Positions 55,627-64,000 of a stretch of DNA of 64,000 nt are shown here, one piece after another (position 1 is the first letter of the stretch; every line of letters starts with the position of its first letter). The notes below the pieces were generated by a model, which was not told where the DNA came from, made no database searches, and saw nothing but the letters and a program-made list of their open reading frames with translations. Source of the stretch: Rhipidocladum racemiflorum (taxonomy: Eukaryota; Streptophyta; Magnoliopsida; Poales; Poaceae); NCBI GenBank assembly GCA_036346355.1, contig CM070583.1:7130001-7194000 (forward strand). Reading direction: 5' to 3'. Position numbers and translations under genes: made by a program.

Positions 55627-56392
55627 TTATCTATCTCTATAGATCTTTATGCCCAAAATATATGCTGCATCTCCCAAGTCTTTCATCGAGAAACTCTTTC
55701 TCGTATAAGATTGTGCAAGATCCAACATCGGAATATCATTTCCGATCAATAGTATGTCATCCACATACAAGACCCGAGGAAATACAAGTGCGCTCCCACT
55801 AGCCTTCTTGTAAATACAAGGCTCTTCCTCATTTTTGATGAAGCCAAACTGTTTGATCACTTCATCAAAACGAAGGTTCCAACTCCGAGATGCTTGCTTC
55901 ACCATAAATGGACTTCCTAAGCTTGCATACTTTGCCAGATTAGTAGGATCGACAAAACCCTCGGGCTGTACCATGTACACATCCTCGCTTAGGTTTCCAT
56001 TTAGGAAAGCCGTTTTGACATCCATTTGCCGAATCTCATAATCATGATATGCGGCAATGGCTAGCATGATCCGGATAGATTTTACCATGGCGATCGCGAA
56101 TAAGTTTCATCATAGTCCACACCATGAATCGCTTATACCCTTTTGCCACCAATCGTGCCTTAAAAATGTGAACATTTCCATCGGGCGTCTATCTTCTTCT
56201 TAAAGACCCATTTGCACTCGATAGTTTTTACACCATCAGGCAGATCAACCAAGCTCCAAACTTGATTATCATACATGGACTTTAACTCGATCTCATGGCC
56301 TCCAGCCATTTCTCGTAGTCTGGGCCCACCATAGCTTCCTCATAATCCTTGGGCTCGTCATTTTCCAATAATAACACATCGCGTTGCTCCGT
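55627..56392 (-). pseudogene. Copia reverse transcriptase domain
   Basis: The frame from 56088 carries EIRQMDVKTAFLNGNLSEDV, YMVQPEGFVD and the catalytic LYVDDILLIGND. The N-terminal part (about 56390-56090) is in broken frames. Residues between QPEGF and the YVDD are slightly diverged (MVKQASRSWNLRFDEVIKQF where active copies read L.KSLYGLKQA). Confidence 0.82.
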
Positions 56393-57270
56393 CATGAGGA
56401 ACATGAACCTCTTAGGAGCGGCTTGCCCGTGAGGACCTCCGTGGGTGGCACCTCATCAACAGGTTCAACAACACGTTGCTCATCCTGCTGAGGACTAGCT
56501 GGAGCTGAAGCATTTTCAGGTATTTCTCGAACTTCTTCGAGTTGCACCTTGCTCCCACTAGCTCTTTTGAAAAACTCATTCTCCAAAAAGACACCAGTCC
56601 GGGCGACAAACACTTTGCCTTCTTCCCGGTTATAAAAATAATACCCTTTGGTTTCCCTTGGGTACCCCACAAAGAAGCATTTATCCGACTTGGCGTAAAG
56701 CTTATCAGACGTCACACGTTTTACATAAGCCTCACAGCCCCAAATTTTAAGAAAAGACAAGTCAGGATGTTTCCCTTTCCATAACTCATATGGTGTCTTA
56801 TCAACGGATTTAGATGGAACCCTATTCAGCATGAACGCAGCTGTTTCTAGAGCGTGTCCCCAGAATGACAATGGAAGATCGACTTGACTCATCATAGACC
56901 GTACCATGTCCAACAAAGTTCGGTTCCTCCGTTCGGATACCCCATTCCATTGAGGTGTCCCGGGCGGAGTCAATTGTGGAACAATTCCACAACTCTTTAG
57001 ATGATCACTAAACTCTTGGCTCAAATATTCACCTCCACGGTCGGACCGTAGAAATTTAATTTTCTTGCCCAAATGATTTTCTACTTCATTCTGAAACTCT
57101 TTGAATTTTTCAAAAGATTCAGACTTATGCCTCATTAGATAGATATAGCCATATCTACTAAAGTCATCGGTGAAAGTAATGAAGTACTGATAACCACCTC
57201 TAGCAATTGAGCTCATTGGTCCACATACATCAGTATGTATGAGAGCCAACAACTCACAAGATTCTCTCAC
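56392..57270 (-). pseudogene. Copia integrase core
   Basis: A 292-codon frame contains the DDE triad: Asp in LIHTDVCGPM, Asp in IKFLRSDRGGEYLSQEF, Glu in NGVSERRNRTLLDMVRSMMS. The C-terminal GKHPDLSFLKIWGCEAYVKR block follows. This is the best-preserved Copia domain. It ends in a Glu/Pro-rich stretch before the reverse transcriptase. A short frame change separates it from the protease part. Confidence 0.88.
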
Positions 57271-57365
57271 TTGTGCCGTTGAAAGGTGCCTTTGTCATAT
57301 TGCAAAGTAAACAAGACTATCATGTTTCAAAAGATTCCAAATCTAATGGACCAAGAAGACCATCT

Positions 57366-57850
57366 TTATGGAGCTTCTCCATGCCTTTTATTTATATGGC
57401 CCAAGCGACAATGCCATAAATAAGTGGAATTAGCATCATTTGTTTTGAGTCTTTTAGTATTAACATTGTTTATAGAAGCATTACCAAGATCTAGAACATA
57501 CAACCCATTCACCAATGGACAGTTACCATAGAGCAAGCCTTTGAAATAAATAGAACAATTCCTGTTCTTTATTACAAAATCATATCCATCTTCCTCTAAA
57601 CAAGAAGAAGATATAATGTTCTTACTCAAGGCAGGAATGTAATAACAATTATTCAATTCCATGACTAAACCAGAAGGTAATGACAAGGGATAGACACCAA
57701 CGGCCTTCGCAGCAACCATTGCTCCATTGCCGACGCGAATTTCCAACTCGCCAATCTTGCAATCTCTAGTCCTTCTTAACCCTCGCAACGATTTGCAAGT
57801 ATGAATCATTGATCCGTATCAAATACCCAAGACTCGGTAGGACAAGTTGC
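57366..57850 (-). pseudogene. Copia protease and pre-integrase region
   Basis: ESWVFDTDQ with the expected DTG altered to DTD is followed by a stop. The open frame from 57809 contains NCYYIPALSKNIISSSCLEE and the pre-integrase block LWHCRLGHINKRH (HxxLGH type). The active-site change and stop make the protease inactive as sequenced. Confidence 0.78.
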
Positions 57851-57949
57851 AAGATTAACTTCTATAACATTAATACCTCAAGTAGAAGGAACCTTTCCTT
57901 TCTTTCTGCCTTCTAGGTACTTTAGACAGCTTTCTCTTCCAATGCCCAC

Positions 57950-58717
57950 AACCCTTGCAGAGTGACATTTATCGAAGCATTAGGGCCAAACTTTGGCCTT
58001 TCTTTAGGTTTTGGTTTTGGGTCTTGGATCTTATCCTCACCACAACTTATAGCCTTGCGCTTTCCTTTTCTTATCCTTTGAATCATCATCACATGATTTG
58101 TGCCTTTCTTTATGCTCTCTTCCGCAGCTTTTCAGCATTCCATGCAGCCGGTCGATTCTTCTCCAGTCGTTTCATATGAAAGTTCGTAATGAACGGTTCA
58201 TAGCTCGCAGGAGCGACCGAGAATCACATCTGTGGCCAACTCATTTTGCAAGGGAAAACCAAGCTTCTCCAAGCTCTCAATGTAACCAATCAACTTGATT
58301 ACATGAGGGCTATGAAGCACCCTCACCAGCTTTGCACGCAAACAATGCTTTAGATATCGAATATCTTTCAGCCCTTGCTTGGTTCTCAAACATGCCCTTA
58401 AGGCCTACAATCATAGTGTAGGCATCGGCGTGCTCATATTGCTTTTGAAGCTCAGAGTTCATTGTGGCAAGCATGAGACACCGACATCTAGGGCGTCGTT
58501 AGTGTGCTTCTCATAAGCACGCTTATCGGCAGCCGGATGTATTTTCAGGCAATTCATCAGGATATGGACCTTCTAGAACATATTCCTTCTTTTCAGCCTT
58601 GAGAACAATTCTCAAGCTTCGATACCAATCCATAAAATTCATCCCAGAGAGTTTTTCCCTCTCTAGAATCGATCGCAAGTTAAAACCAGAGTTTGCATTA
58701 ACAGCGTTTGGTGCCAT
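57950..58717 (-). pseudogene. Copia gag (broken)
   Basis: It starts MAPNAVNANSGFNLRSILER, then EKLSGMNFMDWYRSLRIVLK, the typical N terminus of plant Copia Gag. Further pieces (YIESLEKLGFPLQNELATDV at about 58270) follow after frame changes. A CKGCGHWKRK sequence near 57950 is the remains of the zinc knuckle. Confidence 0.75.
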
Positions 58718-60049
58718 CTACAACATAAATAAGCAAAGTTTCAGCACTAAGTTCATGTTAATCTCTTATTAAATAATTTTAATAAAAGATGCTTCCATTA
58801 AGATCACTTTCCTCCAGCGATCTCCATGGAACAAGATCCATGGTCACTACGGTTCGGGTAATGACTTGTCAATACCACTTGAACCCGTGACATAGGTAGG
58901 CAACACCTTGCCAATCACATCATATGTGACTCTTGCTTGTTGGGGTGGCATCATATGCCCCGGCGCCCAACATCGATGCCCCGAAGTCCCAAATCCTATT
59001 TGGATGACTCCGATTAAGCAAACCAATACTATGCTCGTGAGTGCACGGGTTAGGCTACACTCACTCTATTGTACAAGTAAGAGGGTGGCGTTCTTGACTT
59101 GTCAAGACCTTATCCACCATCGCACAAGACAAGAGACGCAGCTATTGAAAAAGGGCATCTTACTCTTAATTTTCGAGGGAAACTATTCAATCAGTTAACA
59201 TATTCACCACATATGACGTGAAAGAATAGCAATGCAAGGTAAATCATCACAGCAAAGCAAATAGACTGTGAAATAGTATGGCCTATGGCGTGGCGATCTC
59301 CATCTTCCACGACCTTCCTTGCACACCCGGCCATCGGTTGAAGCCTCCAAGAACATGTACTAAACTACTACATCTAGCAGCTAGTAGCAAAATTACATGA
59401 GGATTCAAGGCATCACATGCCGGCACGCAGGCCGTTATACAATAATATGACAGCCCACAGCTGCAATTAATCATGACACGCAGGCCATGAATTTCACAAT
59501 CATGCATCAAATACACAAAGGGTCCATACTGTTCACAACATACCCTGCAAAAACAAGTTAGGCGCTGGATCGATTCTAGCGCGCGGGAAGTGAACAAGTT
59601 TTAATTTATGGACACTATGCTGACTATCACGGCGGTCCCGCTAGCCGGTTAGCGGGCGGGGTTCGATCGCATCTATGAAAACGCTATGGAAATTCAATCG
59701 GATTGATCTCATCAAGCCGATTCCGAGCCATCAGAATGTCTCAGTTTCCATAGGATCGATCTTCATCGATCCATCGCGCGAGGTCCCCTTGAGAGGGTGG
59801 CAACCACACCGATCTCGATCTGTTGGCTCGATATGTTCGGCACTTGCTACTACCCCGATGGTGTTACCAGCCGGTAGGGGTAATGCATGGCACGATTCTG
59901 AAATGAGCACGAACTAATCTTTTTGATCGTGTAGAGCCACCAACTCATACCTCATACTTCCCCAATACCGATTGATTCAATCAACCCGTGATAAACATAA
60001 CAGCACATCGACATGTGCGCGTGATCCAGATCCAAAACTACACATAATC
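58718..60049 (-). other. Copia 5' untranslated leader
   Basis: This lies between the primer-binding site and the gag start. It has no long minus-strand frame and no recognised motif; plus-strand frames here are spurious. The length, about 1.3 kb, is long for Copia and may include an unrecognised insertion. Confidence 0.5.
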
Positions 60050-60062
60050 GGCTCTGATACCA
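60050..60062 (-). other. Copia primer-binding site (initiator tRNA-Met type)
   Basis: The minus strand reads TGGTATCAGAGCC one base after the LTR end. This is complementary to the 3' end of plant initiator methionine tRNA, the usual primer of Copia elements. Confidence 0.92.
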
Positions 60063-60063
60063 C

Positions 60064-61562
60064 TGTGGGGTTCGGGTAGGCTACGCGAGCATAAAATCAA
60101 AATTTCTACCACGAACACCCAAGATCACATGGAAGTAAAGGATCACAGATCGTTACCCTTGTCGCGCAGATGCAGCGGAAGCAGATTCACGCGCGTTGAG
60201 GAAGTAGTTGATCACCTCCCGATCGGCACCGATCTCCACCGAGTTGTTGCCGTCCTCGTCCGAGTGGTCGCCGACCTCGTCCGAGTGGTCGCCGACCTCG
60301 TCCGAGTGGTCGCCGATTTCGTCCGCGTGGTCGCCGACCTCGTCCGAGTGGTCGCCGATCTCGTCCGCGCGGTCGCCGATGAAAGTCGTCGGAGATCCAA
60401 CCGAAAAGCGCGTCCACGGATGGCAGCGCCTCTAACAAGATTCACACGCATCAGCAGAACGCCGTGCGGGGTGTGCTAGCACCTCGCCGCATGCCTTGGG
60501 TTTCGGGAGCAGGAGGGATGCACGGCGCTGAACGTGGTGAGGGTTCTAATCCGTGCCATGCACTGCTCTGGCCTCCCCTTTTATAGACACGCTAGTGGGC
60601 CGAAGCCTGCTAGGTTTCCATCTCCAATGCGGATCCTATCCATGCACAAACCCGTAAACTATTCCAACTCGTTAAGTGTGTGACCCGTTAGGTTCAGTGC
60701 AAGTTGGTTATGAATTCGGAACCCGTTTCCAATTCATTGATCAACAAATGCACCTAGCAAGACGTATTGACCCCGGATGCACAGTAATCAATATTCGGCT
60801 GAACCTTGATACACTCACATACCGATCCCTTCACCACACGATACCAGTCAAGCTCAAGGCGAGATGCGTGCCACCCTTGTTGATAGCTCGACCACTTCAC
60901 TCGACAAAGGTGATGGATACAAACCATGACCAACTCTTTAGTCATATTAGCACGGCCGTGCATTTTCCTTATCCATCCACTCGAGGGGCCCAGAGGTATC
61001 TCTCCCGTTATCTAGGAGGGCAAATCCCATCTTGATCATCACACCCTTGGCAATGTATCGTGGGCATACCCAAGATTTCATCTTTATGACTACCCTGTTA
61101 CGGTGTAGCGTTTGATGATACCAAAGCATACAAGTCTACATGCTAGGCATCCATGACAATCTCAGGTCTAAGGACCATATAGGCGTACTCACTCGAGACT
61201 ATACGCTGATGGCACTATAAGAGATAACAACTCACAGCGTCTCGGAGTGGGTCTTGTCCGACTACCCATGTTCTCCAACATGTGTCCACATTATTGGTTT
61301 GATATCTCCATATCTATGGTATGCGAAACATTACCATCAACCAATACATGTGCTGATCAAATTATTACCGCTCCTCGTAATGATATGGATCAGGGACCCG
61401 TTTAGAATAATGTCACTTGACAATGTGTTTCACAATCAGATCGTATCCAATGAACAAAGTCGTAACATATATTCAGTGGAACCGATAAACAAAGTTATCA
61501 TTATTACATGAACAAAGACGTATTACAATCATCACCATGATTGATCTAGGCATATTCCTTCA
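60064..61562 (-). repeat. Copia middle LTR (1499 bp)
   Basis: This is a direct copy of 53262-54766 with the same ends, TATA box (60573-60585) and 21-bp minisatellite (60252-60376). It is followed on the minus strand by a canonical primer-binding site, so it serves as 5' LTR of the full unit. Confidence 0.92.
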
Positions 61563-62324
61563 ATCTCCCACTTGCACTAGAGTCAATCATATAGGTACCG
61601 AAGACCCATTGCTCTTGTGTGCTCCTCATGCTTTGGTTGTGGAAGGGGCTTTGTCAACGGATCAGCCACATTTAGATCCGTGTGCACTTTGCTTATCTTC
61701 ATATCACCTCTCTCAATGATCTCTCGGATCAGGTGGTATCGCTCGAGTATATGTTTGGATTTTTGGTGAGATCTAGGCTCCTTTGCTTGTGCAATGGCAC
61801 CACTATTGTCACAATAGAGGTCCACCGAAAGGATGCACTAGTGACCACTCCCAATTTAGAAATAAATTTCCTGATCCAAAGCTGCTTCCTTTGTCGCTTG
61901 AAGCTGCAATGTACTCGGCCTCCGTTGTGGAGATCAGCCATCGCCTCTTGCTTGGAACTTTTCCACTCAACGCCCCACCGTTGAGACAGAATACAAACCC
62001 GGATTGCGATCGCGAATCATCTCTGTCGGTTTGGAAGCTAGCATCGGCGTAACCTTTTACGACGAGCTCCTCCTCTCCTCCGAAGACCAAGAACATCTCC
62101 TTAGTCCTTCGCAAGTATTTGAGGATGTTCTTTACAGCCACCCAGTGACTATCACCAGGATTCGATTGGTACCTGCTCGTGACACTCAGAGCATATGACA
62201 CATCTGGGCGCGTACACAACATGGCATACATGATGGATCCAATAGCCGAAGCGTATGGGATCCGACTCATTCTCTCTTGCTCATCAGGTGTCGAAGCACA
62301 CTGAGTCTTGCTAAGACTTACACC
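61563..62324 (-). pseudogene. Second, truncated Copia RNase H region
   Basis: This repeats 54767-55530 almost base for base: polypurine tract, DLYCDNSGAIAQAKEPRSHQ, GYADASFQTDRDDSRSQSG and AMLCTRPDVSYALSVTSRYQ. It ends after GCTAAGACTTACACC, where the full copy continues ATGTGACATTGG. The remainder of this upstream unit is missing. Confidence 0.9.
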
Positions 62325-62386
62325 CCTACTCCTGCTGAGCTCCGAACTGGGAGTGAAAAAAGAGTGGGCAATCTAACCACCAATAG

Positions 62387-62404
62387 CCCCTACCTGGCGC
62401 ACCA
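62387..62404 (-). other. Gypsy primer-binding site
   Basis: The minus strand reads TGGTGCGCCAGGTAGGGG one base after the 5' LTR end. The initial TGG pairs with tRNA CCA. Which tRNA primes was not identified. The adjacent leader remnant is 62325-62386. Confidence 0.7.
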
Positions 62405-62405
62405 C

Positions 62406-63437
62406 TGTCGGCGTACTAGCCAACAGGCACCTCCGAGACGGGTGCTTATGAGGTTCCGACGGGGGGCTTTCGGGGCAATCGCCTCGGAATGGAAGACGGT
62501 GACGATCGGGGCACCGGGAGGCTCAAGCTAACAGGGGGGGGATGCGGAGTTTTTTACCCAGGTTCAGGCCCTCCGGAGAGTAATAGCCCTAGTCCTGCCT
62601 TTCTTGGTATTGCTTGTGCTCTTGCTAGAGAGGATGAAAACCTTACAGTCTTTTGAACCGAACCCCTTCTCCCATGCACCCCGGCTCCCTTTTATACTCG
62701 GGCTGACGGGGGCGCATGGGAGGCTTACACTGCCAGCCATCATCATTACACTGCTACGGGCGTATTTAATGCGCGCGTCACTATTCTTATGTCACATTAA
62801 TGTCTGCCGCATCCGTCACAATCCTGCCTCGGGCCCCATGTCCACCAACGCCGCCCCGTTCCGTCATGGGGTGAGGTGTAGTCGTGACGTCTCCCATAGC
62901 CATGATGCGCCTGGGGAAGGCGCGCCGCCACGCTGCAGCTTCCATGCTTCCACATTTAATGCGCACGATTCGCATTTAATGTCCCTGATCTCGACAGGAC
63001 TATCCGAGGATGGTGCGCCAAAGGCCAGGATCAGACGCCACGTGCTCCATCGGGCGACCATCACGCTGGGCGCCCCCGCGCTGGCTCAGACGCCACGTGT
63101 CCGGCTGGGCGATCTCCTTGTTGGTCGCCAGCCGCCTGGCTCAGACGCCACGTGTCCGGGCTGGGCGACCACCTTATCGTCGCCAATGCTGCTCAGACGC
63201 CACGTGTCGCTGGCGATCACCTTGCTGGTCGCCTGGCCTGGCTCAGACGCCACGTGTCCATTGGCGATCACCTTGCTTTGGTCGCCAGCGGCCTGCTCAG
63301 ACGCCACGTGTCCGCTGGGGCGACCACCGTATGGGTTTTTCTCTTGCCGTGGCAGTGGGCCCAAGCACGCCCTGGCTGCCACTTGATTCCTTTTTTAGCG
63401 CGGGGGAGCGGGTACCTTGGTGTAGAATACGCCGACA
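62406..63437 (-). repeat. 5' LTR of the Gypsy element
   Basis: This is a 1032-bp LTR with TG...CA ends. On the minus strand the GACACGTGGC array (63315-63035) precedes a TATA box (TATAAAA at 62690-62696) by about 340 bp, the normal order of U3 promoter elements. It is followed by the primer-binding site. Confidence 0.92.
63035..63315 (-). promoter_or_regulatory. Array of GACACGTGGC boxes in the 5' LTR promoter
   Basis: Six units of about 53 bp contain CAGACGCCACGTG at about 63034, 63089, 63145, 63197, 63247 and 63299. Five continue as TC, giving GACACGTGGC on the coding strand; the most distal has GC. This is a G-box of the ABA-response-element type. Being in U3 upstream of the TATA box, the array is well placed to control element transcription. 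Confidence 0.72.
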
Positions 63438-63442
63438 GTATC
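63438..63442. repeat. Target-site duplication GTATC, right
   Basis: This is identical to 43873-43877 and proves that both sides of the Gypsy were once contiguous CACTA sequence. Confidence 0.92.
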
Positions 63443-63867
63443 TTTCTAATGTTCTGTTGTTCCAAGTCAAAATGTTTCATGTCCTATTGATCAAAAAAAC
63501 AAGTATAATGTGTGGAATGGTATATATATTATTATTATCTGCTGCATGCATGCTACTATAATGTTATATATAATTTGCATCACTACATGTGTCTACATAA
63601 ATTGTCTGAGAGTTGAACCGCGAGTTGGGATTCTAGCAGATCAGTGCGTTTCATCGTCCGAAAATACAAGTTGCACAAATATTAAAGCATGAATGAAGGG
63701 TACAAGAGGTCTGTGTTGGGATTCTAGCAGAGCGGGCTGTGTTGGAGTTTGTTTTTTTCTTCTTCCCTGAAGGGGAAATGTGTGAGTGGAGGATCTCACA
63801 AAAACTATGTTTCTGTTGAACTGTTCTTGGTTGCACCTAATGGAACTGGGCATTCTGTTGTTAAAAA
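63443..63867. other. CACTA internal DNA right of the Gypsy insertion
   Basis: No gene is recognised. GTTGGGATTCTAGCAGA occurs twice (63626 and 63716). The segment CATCGTCCGAAAAT at 63652 also occurs at 33250, beside repeat block 1b at the other end of the element. Confidence 0.5.
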
Positions 63868-64000
63868 TCATCACAATCGGTTCTGGAAAAGAACTGATTG
63901 TGATAACCCCTGTGCTCATCACAATCGGTTTCTTCCCAATACCGATTATGATAATACCTTCTCATTACAATCGGTTCTGGAAAAGAACTGATTGTGATAA
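63868..64000. repeat. CACTA subterminal repeat block 4, continues past the window
   Basis: Three inverted pairs of CATCACAATCGGTTCTGGAAAAGAAC(T)GATTGTGATAA type occur. This is probably the start of the other subterminal region of the CACTA element. Confidence 0.85.

Larger units (their letters stand above)
53262..62324 (-). mobile_element. Copia retrotransposon, tandem and truncated, nested in the Gypsy
   Basis: Minus-strand order is: partial internal region (62324-61563), LTR (61562-60064), primer-binding site, gag, protease, integrase, reverse transcriptase, RNase H, polypurine tract, LTR (54766-53262). The middle LTR therefore acts as 3' LTR of one unit and 5' LTR of the next. The partial unit ends abruptly at 62324 against Gypsy leader sequence. 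Domain order PR-IN-RT-RH is diagnostic for Copia. Confidence 0.88.
43878..63437 (-). mobile_element. Tat-lineage Gypsy LTR retrotransposon (19.6 kb with nested Copia)
   Basis: Two direct LTRs (43878-44836 and 62406-63437), both TGTCGGCGTA...TACGCCGACA, are bounded by GTATC duplications. On the minus strand the order is 5' LTR, primer-binding site, remnant leader, gag, protease, reverse transcriptase, RNase H, integrase, then an opposite-strand extra ORF, polypurine tract and 3' LTR. The antisense extra ORF with a Transposase_28-type domain, the YVDDLVVKT reverse transcriptase and the IHRTSGHDLEDC knuckle fit the Tat group (RIRE2/Retand/Cinful type). A Copia element replaces most of the leader and the N-terminal part of gag. 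Frames are broken, so it is not autonomous as sequenced. Confidence 0.9.
30400..64000 (-). mobile_element. Large En/Spm (CACTA) transposon, right end beyond the window
   Basis: The left terminus CACTACTACAG at 30400 is followed at once by subterminal repeats built on ATCACAATCGGTT and its inverse. Genes on the minus strand encode a TnpA-like/Ulp1 protein and a TNP2-type transposase. Further subterminal-type repeat blocks lie at 38099-38311, 42644-42857 and 63868-64000, the last still running at the window edge. Removing the nested solo LTR (30610-32921) and Gypsy (43878-63437), each with one copy of its duplication, leaves about 11.7 kb of CACTA sequence. Whether the internal repeat blocks belong to one element or to two fused elements is open. 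Confidence 0.75.

Overview
The window is a stretch of plant nuclear DNA, almost certainly from a grass. It is built nearly entirely of transposable elements nested in one another. The diagnostic families are Tat-type and long-LTR Gypsy elements, a Copia element, an En/Spm (CACTA) element with its AATCGGTT subterminal repeats, and Mutator-like elements carrying a plant mobile domain (PMD) gene. No bacterial features, rRNA, tRNA or CRISPR arrays were seen, and no intact single-copy host gene could be confirmed. All calls come from reading the sequence; no database search was possible.

Layout, 1-30 kb. Positions 1-1102 are the 5' part of a minus-strand Gypsy LTR inserted into the 3' end of a MULE (copy A, minus strand, 1103-8046). 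Copy A carries a Mutator transposase and a seven-exon PMD gene. A decayed O-fucosyltransferase exon (8568-13164) is split by a 4.45-kb solo LTR (8693-13143, duplication ATGGT). A 2.5-kb element with PIF/Harbinger-like ends and TAA duplications (14236-16753) has captured the first two coding exons of the 26S proteasome ATPase RPT6. A second solo LTR (17600-20962, duplication CTATG) and two MITEs follow. A second PMD-MULE (copy B, plus strand, 22168 to about 28581) lies head-to-head with copy A. A small two-exon gene for a GRF-type zinc-finger protein, with a second GRF-like unit behind it, occupies 28950-29971.

Layout, 30-64 kb. From 30400 to beyond the right edge runs one large CACTA element transcribed leftward. 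It holds a TnpA-like/Ulp1 gene (33.4-36.7 kb) and a TNP2-type transposase gene (38.5-41.7 kb). Each gene is preceded by a near-identical cassette of about 380 bp with a TATA box and a 200-bp hairpin that starts about where transcription should start. A small acidic-protein ORF (43213-43686) lies further upstream. The CACTA is interrupted by a 2.3-kb solo LTR (30610-32921, duplication GATTG) and by a 19.6-kb Tat-type Gypsy element (43878-63437, duplication GTATC). The Gypsy has gag-pol on the minus strand and the lineage's extra antisense ORF on the plus strand. Its LTRs carry five to six spaced GACACGTGGC boxes. A Copia element (53262-62324) sits inside the Gypsy as LTR, internal region, LTR and then a second partial internal region.

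Insertion order from the nesting: CACTA first, then the solo-LTR and Gypsy insertions, then Copia into Gypsy. Most coding regions are broken by frameshifts. The LTR pairs differ mostly by one- or two-base indels, so some breaks may be sequencing-consensus errors rather than biological decay.
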